Assembly: GCA_963844205.1 (NCBI GenBank)
Contig: CAWJNK010000015.1
Coordinates: forward strand, 117,863 to 181,862
Length of the DNA: 64,000 bases
Direction of reading: 5' to 3'
Source: DASSUW01 sp963844205
GTDB taxonomy: Bacteria > Actinomycetota > Thermoleophilia > Solirubrobacterales > Solirubrobacteraceae
This document shows, in pieces, positions 58,244 to 64,000 of the stretch; positions within the stretch are counted from its first letter, which is position 1; each line of letters opens with the position of its first letter. The position numbers and the translations under genes are program-made. Under the pieces are notes generated by a model. That model did no database searches and was not told the origin of the DNA. It saw nothing but the letters and a program-made list of their open reading frames with translations.

Positions 58244-60238
58244 ATGGTCGACGTCGCGGCGGGGCTGGTGCTGATCGTTGCGGGTGGCCTCGCTGCGGCG
58301 GCTCCGTTCGCGCGGCCCAGCAGCCGGCCTGCGAGCGCGGCGATGGCGGCAGCGCTCGCGGTGGCGGGCATCGCCAGGTTCGTCGACAGCTCCGCGGCCG
58401 CGGATTGGACCTCGGGTGCGTGCGTCCTCGCGAGCGCCGGGGTCGCGTTCCTGGTGCTCGCCCGGTCCGAGAGCGTCTCGAAGCTGTCCTGGCTCGACGC
58501 GGCGATGGCAGCATCGGCGGCCGGCGCGCTTGCGGCGAGCCTCGAGGCTGCCGCCCCGCCGGCGGTCGCCGCGGCGGGCGCCGTCGGCGGCCTCGCGCTG
58601 AGCCGTTGGCGTCCGGGCCGGGCGGTCCTGGTCGCGATCGTGGGGCTGGTCGCCCTGGCCGGCGGCGTGCTGCTCACGCCGGTGGCGGCGCTCGGGCTCG
58701 CCGGCGCGGCCTGGCTCCGCGACCAGCCCGCCGGGCCTGGTCCCGAGTTCAGCCGGGTGGTCCTCAGCGCGATCCTGCTCTCGGCGACGGTCGCGCTGAC
58801 GCTGCTGACGCTCGGGCAGTTCGAGGACGTCAGCGATCTCGCGGTCGCGCTCGCCACCGTGACCGTGATCGCCGGCATGGCGCGGGCCGGCCTCACGGTC
58901 GTGGACCGCCTGCGCGAGAGCGACCGCCGCGCAATCACGGACGACCTGACCGGCCTGGGGAATCGCCGGCATCTGATCGACCGGCTGCACGCCGCCATCC
59001 ACGCGGCAGCCGACGCCGACGGCAGGCTGGCGCTGCTCCTGGTCGACCTCGACGGCTTCAAGGAGCTCAACGACACGCTCGGCCACCATGCCGGCGATGA
59101 GGTACTGCGTCAGATCGGACCGCGGCTCGCGCACATCCTCCGTGCCGGGGACACCCTCGCGCGTCTGGGGGGAGACGAGTTCGCGGTCGTGCTGTCCCCG
59201 GGCGACGAGGCGACCGCGAGCGCGGCCGGACTCCGGCTGCGGGCGGCGCTCGAGCGCTCGTTCGAAGTCGGCGGCATCCGCGTGCACATCGACGCGAGCG
59301 TCGGCATCGCGCTGTTCCCCGAGCACGCCCGCGACGCCCTCGGGCTGCTCCAGCGCGCCGACGTCGCCATGTACGAGGCAAAGCGGATGCGGACCGGGCA
59401 CGAGGTCTACCTCCAGTCGCGCGACCGCCACAGCCGCGAGCGGCTTCGCCTCGTCGGTGAGCTCCACGGGGCGCTGGAGACCGGCCAGCTGGTCTTGCAC
59501 TACCAGCCGATAGCGGACGTGCGAACCGGCCTCGTGAGCGGCGTCGAGGCACTCGTGCGCTGGCAGCACCCGGAGCGGGGGCTCCTCGGCCCGGGCCACT
59601 TCCTGCCGCTCGTCGAGCAGAGCGGCCTGACCCGGGCACTCACATCCTTCGTGATCGACCGTGCGCTGCACGAGCTCGGCGAGCTGCGGGCCGGTGGCCT
59701 CGATCTGAGCGTGGCCGTCAACCTCGGTCCCGCCGACCTGCTCGACCTCGGGCTCCCGTCGGAGGTCGAACGGCTGCTCCGCCTGCGCCGATGCGCACCC
59801 GAGCGACTGGAGCTCGAGGTCTCCGAGGACGTCGTGATGGCCGATGTGGAGCGCACCGTCGATGTCCTCCGCGGTCTGCGCGCCATCGGAGTGAAGACCG
59901 CGCTCGACGACTTCGGCGCCGGCCACGCCGCCGTCGGGCATCTCAAGCAGCTCGACGTCGACACGCTCAAGATCGACTGCTCGTTCGTGATGCGCGTCGC
60001 GCAGGACGAGCGCGATGCGGCGATCGTCCAGTCGCTGGTCGACCTCGGCCAGCGTCTCGGCCTGCGGGTCGTCGCCGAGGGCGTCGAAACACGCGAGGCG
60101 TGGGAGCTCCTGGCCCGCTGGGGCTGTGACGAGGCCCAGGGCTACCTCCTGGGCAGGCCGATGCCGGCGGACGAGCTCGCGGCCTGGATACGCGAGCTCA
60201 CCCGGCAGCCGGACGTCACGCCGGACGCCCGGTTGTGA
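58244..60238 (+). CDS. membrane GGDEF-EAL protein
   Basis: 664 aa. Seven or so hydrophobic helices fill residues 1-218, like a membrane sensor. The GGDEF domain has an intact R-L-G-G-D-E-F-A-V. The EAL domain has E-A-L-V-R-W but D-D-F-G-A-G-H-A-A in place of D-D-F-G-T-G-x-S-S and a Cys in K-I-D-C-S-F-V where the usual residue is Arg, so its phosphodiesterase loop 6 is altered. The cyclase looks active, the phosphodiesterase doubtful. It follows the regulator by 57 bp. Confidence 0.9.
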   Translation: MVDVAAGLVLIVAGGLAAAAPFARPSSRPASAAMAAALAVAGIARFVDSSAAADWTSGACVLASAGVAFLVLARSESVSKLSWLDAAMAASAAGALAASLEAAAPPAVAAAGAVGGLALSRWRPGRAVLVAIVGLVALAGGVLLTPVAALGLAGAAWLRDQPAGPGPEFSRVVLSAILLSATVALTLLTLGQFEDVSDLAVALATVTVIAGMARAGLTVVDRLRESDRRAITDDLTGLGNRRHLIDRLHAAIHAAADADGRLALLLVDLDGFKELNDTLGHHAGDEVLRQIGPRLAHILRAGDTLARLGGDEFAVVLSPGDEATASAAGLRLRAALERSFEVGGIRVHIDASVGIALFPEHARDALGLLQRADVAMYEAKRMRTGHEVYLQSRDRHSRERLRLVGELHGALETGQLVLHYQPIADVRTGLVSGVEALVRWQHPERGLLGPGHFLPLVEQSGLTRALTSFVIDRALHELGELRAGGLDLSVAVNLGPADLLDLGLPSEVERLLRLRRCAPERLELEVSEDVVMADVERTVDVLRGLRAIGVKTALDDFGAGHAAVGHLKQLDVDTLKIDCSFVMRVAQDERDAAIVQSLVDLGQRLGLRVVAEGVETREAWELLARWGCDEAQGYLLGRPMPADELAAWIRELTRQPDVTPDARL

Positions 60239-60295
60239 GCGGGCCCTGCTGAGGCCGCGGTCAAGCGGGCCCGGGGTGCTGCCGATCAACAGGGC

Positions 60296-61486
60296 ATGTT
60301 CGCGAACGGGCAGGCGAAGAATGGACTGCGGTCTCGCTGGGTGGGCGTCGGCCGCTCGGCTCACGATGACTCTATGCGCGCCGGCGCCGAGGCGGTCGCC
60401 GAGGCGACCGCCGGGCGGACCGACGCGCGGCTGCTGATCGTGTTCGCCTCGGTGGCGCACGACCTCGACGCCCTGCTGCGAGGCATCGACCCGCAGGACG
60501 TCCCGCTCGTGGGCTGCTCCACCGCCGGCGAGATCGCCTCGAGCGGCCCGGGCGACGCCGGCGTCGTGGTGATGGCGCTCGGCGGCGACGGCTTCTCCGT
60601 GGCGACGGCCGTGGCCACAGGCGCGTCCGCGAGGCTGCGCGACGCCGGCGCGACCGTCGCCCGCTGCGTCGAGAACCTTCCGGACCGCCCCCACCGGGCG
60701 CTCCTGCTGCTGACGGACGGCCTCGCCGGCGATCAGCACGACGTCGTGCGCGGCGCGTACGAGGTCGCCGGCGCGACGATTCCGCTCGTCGGCGGCTGCG
60801 CGGGCGACGACCTGGCGATGGAGACGACGTTCCAGCTCCACGGAGACCAGGTCCTGCGCGACAGCGTCGTCGGCGTCGCGATCGCGTCGGACGCCCCGCT
60901 GGGCATCGGCGTGCAGCACGGCTGGCGGCGCGTCGGGGAGCCCGTGCTCGTCACGCGCAGCGGCGGCAACCGCGTCTACGCGCTCGACGACCGGCCAGCG
61001 CTCGACGTCTACCTCGATCGCCTCCAGGCCCCGGCGGCGGCGCGCACCGACGCTGCGGCGTTCACCCGCTTCGCGCTGACCCATCCGCTCGGGCTCGGCC
61101 GTCGCAGCGGGGAGGACCACGTCCGGTTCGTCGGCGAGGCCGACTTCGAGGATCGCTCGCTCGGCTGCATCGCCGAGGTGCCCCAGGGCGCCGTCGCATG
61201 GTTCATGGAGGGCGACGCCGACTCCGTGCTCCGCGCCACGCAGGCCGCCTGCGACGGCGCGCTCGCCGCCCTCGACGGGCGGCTGCCGCTCGGCGTTCTC
61301 GCCTTCGACTGCATCGCCCGCCGCGGCGTCCTCGGCGAGGAGGGCATCCAGCTGGAGATCGATCACATCGGCGAGGCGTGTGGGGGACGGCCGGTGGCCG
61401 GGTTCTACACGTACGGCGAGATCGCCCGCACCCGTGGCATGAGCGGCTTCCACAACCAGACGCTGGTCGTTCTCGCCCTCGCGTGA
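60296..61486 (+). CDS. FIST domain protein (FIST N and C)
   Basis: 396 aa. The FIST_N part has A-R-L-L-I-V-F-A-S and L-V-G-C-S-T-A-G-E-I, and the FIST_C part A-V-A-W-F-M-E-G-D and G-F-Y-T-Y-G-E-I. FIST domains are predicted small-ligand (amino acid) sensors in signalling proteins. Standing alone between two c-di-GMP enzymes, it probably feeds a signal to one of them. No signal peptide or membrane segment; the first 25 residues are less conserved and the start could be later. Confidence 0.87.
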   Translation: MFANGQAKNGLRSRWVGVGRSAHDDSMRAGAEAVAEATAGRTDARLLIVFASVAHDLDALLRGIDPQDVPLVGCSTAGEIASSGPGDAGVVVMALGGDGFSVATAVATGASARLRDAGATVARCVENLPDRPHRALLLLTDGLAGDQHDVVRGAYEVAGATIPLVGGCAGDDLAMETTFQLHGDQVLRDSVVGVAIASDAPLGIGVQHGWRRVGEPVLVTRSGGNRVYALDDRPALDVYLDRLQAPAAARTDAAAFTRFALTHPLGLGRRSGEDHVRFVGEADFEDRSLGCIAEVPQGAVAWFMEGDADSVLRATQAACDGALAALDGRLPLGVLAFDCIARRGVLGEEGIQLEIDHIGEACGGRPVAGFYTYGEIARTRGMSGFHNQTLVVLALA

Positions 61487-61487
61487 C

Positions 61488-63683
61488 GTGGCCTCGCTGT
61501 CGTACACGTGGGCGGCGCAACAGCTCACCGAGTACCTGACACAGCTCGGCGTCTGCGAGCACGTGGACGAGGCGCTCCGTGTCGGCGTCGAGCGGGCTGC
61601 CGAGGCGTTCGACGCCGAGGCCGGTGCGGTCGAACGGGACGGACGGGTCGTCGCGGCGATCGGGTTCCCGGCCGGCGAGCTGCCGGCTGCCGGGTGGGGC
61701 CTCTCGCCGGACCACGTCGCCGAGGTTCCCGGGCTGGGCGACGTCACCGCGGTCAGCGCACCCCTGGATGCCGGCGGCCGGTCGTGGCTGGCGCTGGCAC
61801 GTGACGGCGACGCCTTCACGGTCGAAGAGGCCTCGCTCCTGCGGGGCATGGCCTGCGCGCTCGCCCAGACGCTGCGCGCGCACGAGCTCGTCGGCTCGCT
61901 GCGCCGCCGCCAGGACCTGCTCGAGCGGCTCGCGGAGATCCAGCGGTCGATCGTGCACCGCACCGACCTCGATGCGCTGCTGGAGAACATCGTCGACGGC
62001 GCCCGCGCCCTGATCGGCGACGAGGTCGTGGCGCTCCGGCTGCTCGACGAGGCGGAGCCGGCGGTCAGCCGCCTCGTCGCCGGCGTCGGGCTGGCCCCCG
62101 AGGTCGAGGAGGCCGTCCGCACGCGCGACAGCCGGCACGGCGTCTCCGGTGCGTCGATCTCCGGCGGGGCGCTCGTCGTCGTCGAGGACTACGCGGGCGA
62201 CGGGCGAGCCGATCGCGTGCTCGCGGACGACGGGGTTCGCGCCGTGATGAGCGCTCCCGTGTGGCGCAACGGCGTCGTGTGCGGGACGCTCACCGTCGGC
62301 TCCAGGCGCGCGGGCCGGCGGTACGGAAGCGACGAGCAGGAGGTGCTGGCCGCCTTCGCCGAGCACGCGAGCCTCGCGCTCACGGACGCCCGCAACCATT
62401 CGGACGCCGTCCACCGGGCACTGCACGACCCGCTCACCGACCTCCCGAACCGGGCCCTGTTCCTCGACCGGCTCGGACAGGCCGAGCGGCGCGCGGCGCG
62501 CTCCGGCGGGGCGCTCGGCGTGCTGTTCCTCGACCTCGACGGCTTCAAGACGATCAACGACTCGCTCGGCCACAGCCGCGGCGATCAGCTGCTGCAGGCG
62601 GTCGCCGGCCGCCTGGCGGGAGCCTTGCGCGCGAGCGACACGGCCGCGCGGCTCGGCGGGGACGAGTTCGCCGTCCTCGTCGAGGACCTCGCGGACGAGC
62701 AGGAGGCCCTGGCCGTCGCCCGTCGCATCCTCGAGGCGCTCGACACGCCGTTCGCCGTCGGCGAGTCGGACTTCATGGTCCGCGCCAGCGTCGGCGTCAC
62801 CACGGCGCGCGAGCCCGGCCGCGACCTGCTCCGCGACGCCGACCTGGCGATGTACCAGGCCAAGGCCCAGGGTCGCAACCGCGTGGTCCTGTTCGACTGC
62901 GCGATGCACAGCGACGTGGTCGCGAGGCTCGCGATGGAGCGCGATCTCCGCGGGGCGCTCGAGCGCGACGAGCTGCACCTCGTCTTCCAGCCCATCGTCG
63001 ACCTCGCCGACGGTCGCGTCCGCGCGGCCGAGGCGCTGCTCCGCTGGCACAGCCCGGCGCGGGGCCTGGTCTCGCCCGTCGACTTCGTGCCGCTGGCGGA
63101 GGAGACCGGGCTCATCGTGCCGATCGGCGCCTGGGTGCTCGAGACGGCGTGCCGCGCGGCGGCGGAATGGGGCGAGGTCCCGGTGACCGTCAACGTCTCA
63201 AGCGTGCAGCTGCGCCGGGGCGACTTCGCGGACGTCGTGGCCTCGGCGCTCCAGGCCGCCGGGCTCCCCGCGAGCCGGCTCATCGTGGAGATCACCGAGA
63301 GCGTGCTGATGACGGACGTCCGGCAGACCGCGAGCCTGCTCGAAGAGGTCAAGGGCCTCGGTGTCCGCATCGCGATCGACGACTTCGGAACCGGCCACTC
63401 CTCGCTCCAGTACCTCCAGCAGCTCCCGATCGACATGCTCAAGATCCCGAAGCCGTTCGTGGACGAGCTGGCCGACGGCGGCCGCGACGGCGTCCTCGCG
63501 CGAGCGATCCTCGACCTCGGCCGAAGCTTCGACCTCCACGTCATCGCGGAGGGCATCGAGGTCGAGGAGCAGCGCCAGCGGCTGCTCGGCCTCGGCTGCG
63601 CGACGGGCCAGGGCTTCCTGTTCGCGCGGCCGGTGACGGCGGGCGCCATCGCCGAGCTCGGCGCGGCACGCGCCGCCGCGTGA
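61488..63683 (+). CDS. GAF-GGDEF-EAL c-di-GMP turnover protein
   Basis: 731 aa, GTG start 1 nt after the FIST stop. A GAF-like region covers about 150-300 (R-S-I-V-H-R-T-D-L-D-A-L-L), preceded by a partly similar helical domain. The GGDEF domain is intact (R-L-G-G-D-E-F-A-V) and so is the EAL (A-E-A-L-L-R-W, I-T-E-S-V-L, D-D-F-G-T-G-H-S-S). Unlike the membrane protein upstream, both catalytic sets look complete. It is soluble and probably tuned by the GAF ligand and the FIST partner. Confidence 0.92.
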   Translation: MASLSYTWAAQQLTEYLTQLGVCEHVDEALRVGVERAAEAFDAEAGAVERDGRVVAAIGFPAGELPAAGWGLSPDHVAEVPGLGDVTAVSAPLDAGGRSWLALARDGDAFTVEEASLLRGMACALAQTLRAHELVGSLRRRQDLLERLAEIQRSIVHRTDLDALLENIVDGARALIGDEVVALRLLDEAEPAVSRLVAGVGLAPEVEEAVRTRDSRHGVSGASISGGALVVVEDYAGDGRADRVLADDGVRAVMSAPVWRNGVVCGTLTVGSRRAGRRYGSDEQEVLAAFAEHASLALTDARNHSDAVHRALHDPLTDLPNRALFLDRLGQAERRAARSGGALGVLFLDLDGFKTINDSLGHSRGDQLLQAVAGRLAGALRASDTAARLGGDEFAVLVEDLADEQEALAVARRILEALDTPFAVGESDFMVRASVGVTTAREPGRDLLRDADLAMYQAKAQGRNRVVLFDCAMHSDVVARLAMERDLRGALERDELHLVFQPIVDLADGRVRAAEALLRWHSPARGLVSPVDFVPLAEETGLIVPIGAWVLETACRAAAEWGEVPVTVNVSSVQLRRGDFADVVASALQAAGLPASRLIVEITESVLMTDVRQTASLLEEVKGLGVRIAIDDFGTGHSSLQYLQQLPIDMLKIPKPFVDELADGGRDGVLARAILDLGRSFDLHVIAEGIEVEEQRQRLLGLGCATGQGFLFARPVTAGAIAELGAARAAA

Positions 63684-63988
63684 TCCGGCTGGCCGTCGGA
63701 CATCACCGCATAGCGTCGCGCGAAGAGGCCGAGGGGCTGCTGAAGCACGTCCGTGACATGGCGGCCCACGCAGCCGACAGCGGCCTAGTCAACCTCGGAT
63801 ACCCGCCTGAGGAGATCCGGGCGTTCGCCCGCAACACGACGTTTCGGGGGGAGCGGTTGCCGCGCGCGATGCTCGTCTCGGACCTCCGACCCCTCCTGTA
63901 CACGGTGCGCGTAGCGCTCCGGACGGTCCTGCACCGCTTGACCGATGCTGATTGCGACGAGGCCGCGTTCCACGAGCTCTTCGCCTGA
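63680..63988 (+). CDS. small hypothetical protein (102 aa) at the end of the signalling operon
   Basis: GTG start overlapping the stop of the GAF-GGDEF-EAL gene by 4 nt (GTGA), so it is co-translated. The protein is helical and mixed-charge, with R-E-E-A-E-G-L-L-K-H-V-R-D-M and N-L-G-Y-P-P-E-E-I-R-A-F-A; no family recognised. A role in the c-di-GMP module, for example as an adaptor, is inference from coupling only. Confidence 0.7.
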   Translation: MIRLAVGHHRIASREEAEGLLKHVRDMAAHAADSGLVNLGYPPEEIRAFARNTTFRGERLPRAMLVSDLRPLLYTVRVALRTVLHRLTDADCDEAAFHELFA

Positions 63989-64000
63989 TCACAGCAGGCC

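Noticed and set aside
58226..62122. A 1298-aa minus-strand open frame
   Set aside because: It is antisense to the GGDEF-EAL, FIST and GAF genes, which all have intact motifs. The composition (Arg, Ala, Glu) is typical of a high-GC shadow frame.

Overview
The window is very GC-rich, gene-dense bacterial chromosome with frequent GTG starts, 4-nt ATGA/GTGA gene overlaps and several probable leaderless starts. Together with the gene families this suggests a soil actinobacterium, most likely of the Thermoleophilia/Solirubrobacterales type (Conexibacter- or Solirubrobacter-like); that placement is inference. No rRNA, tRNA, CRISPR array or insertion sequence was recognised.

Layout. 1-8.6 kb: the 3' end of an MlrC-like M81 peptidase gene, a membrane protein, a 62-aa basic protein with a readable promoter, secreted beta-propeller/DUF11, LVIVD and TPR proteins, and a short MalT-like LuxR regulator. 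8.8-20.8 kb: two secreted metallopeptidases (M36 and M28, each with a PA insert) flank a three-gene oxidoreductase operon (FOXRED2-like flavoprotein, FMN hydroxyacid oxidase, divergent P450), a frameshifted CPA2 antiporter, a sulfotransferase-like gene with no proper stop, and an acyl-CoA-synthetase-like adenylating enzyme. 20.9-21.5 kb: gene remnants (an internally deleted YceI gene and an ECF-sigma C-terminal fragment).

21.5-45.6 kb, almost all on the minus strand, is an extracellular contractile injection system (eCIS) locus. In transcription order it holds a putative cargo protein, a Pvc16/DUF4255 tube-terminator-like protein, a degenerate receiver, sheath, tube 1, tail assembly protein, DUF6760-like protein, a 1612-aa repeat-rich disordered protein, tube 2, LysM adaptor, VgrG spike, gp25, baseplate J, a P2-gpI-like baseplate protein, a membrane zinc-ribbon/PASTA/beta-propeller protein, a LuxR response regulator, a DUF4157 protein and an AAA+ ATPase. 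A PAAR-like tip gene lies on the opposite strand. The sheath reading frame is broken by an apparent -1 shift. Seven junctions overlap by exactly 4 nt, so the particle genes look translationally coupled.

45.6-56 kb: a DUF4239 membrane protein, a cupredoxin/beta-propeller protein, a ThuA protein beside a PQQ-type sugar dehydrogenase with a PKD domain, an SBBP propeller/Fn3 protein, and an ECF sigma/anti-sigma pair preceded by 47-48-bp tandem repeats. 56-64 kb: one co-directional signalling block (cNMP-binding histidine kinase, REC-DUF3369 regulator, membrane GGDEF-EAL, FIST sensor, GAF-GGDEF-EAL, small protein) that probably links a nucleotide or redox cue and small-ligand sensing to cyclic-di-GMP.
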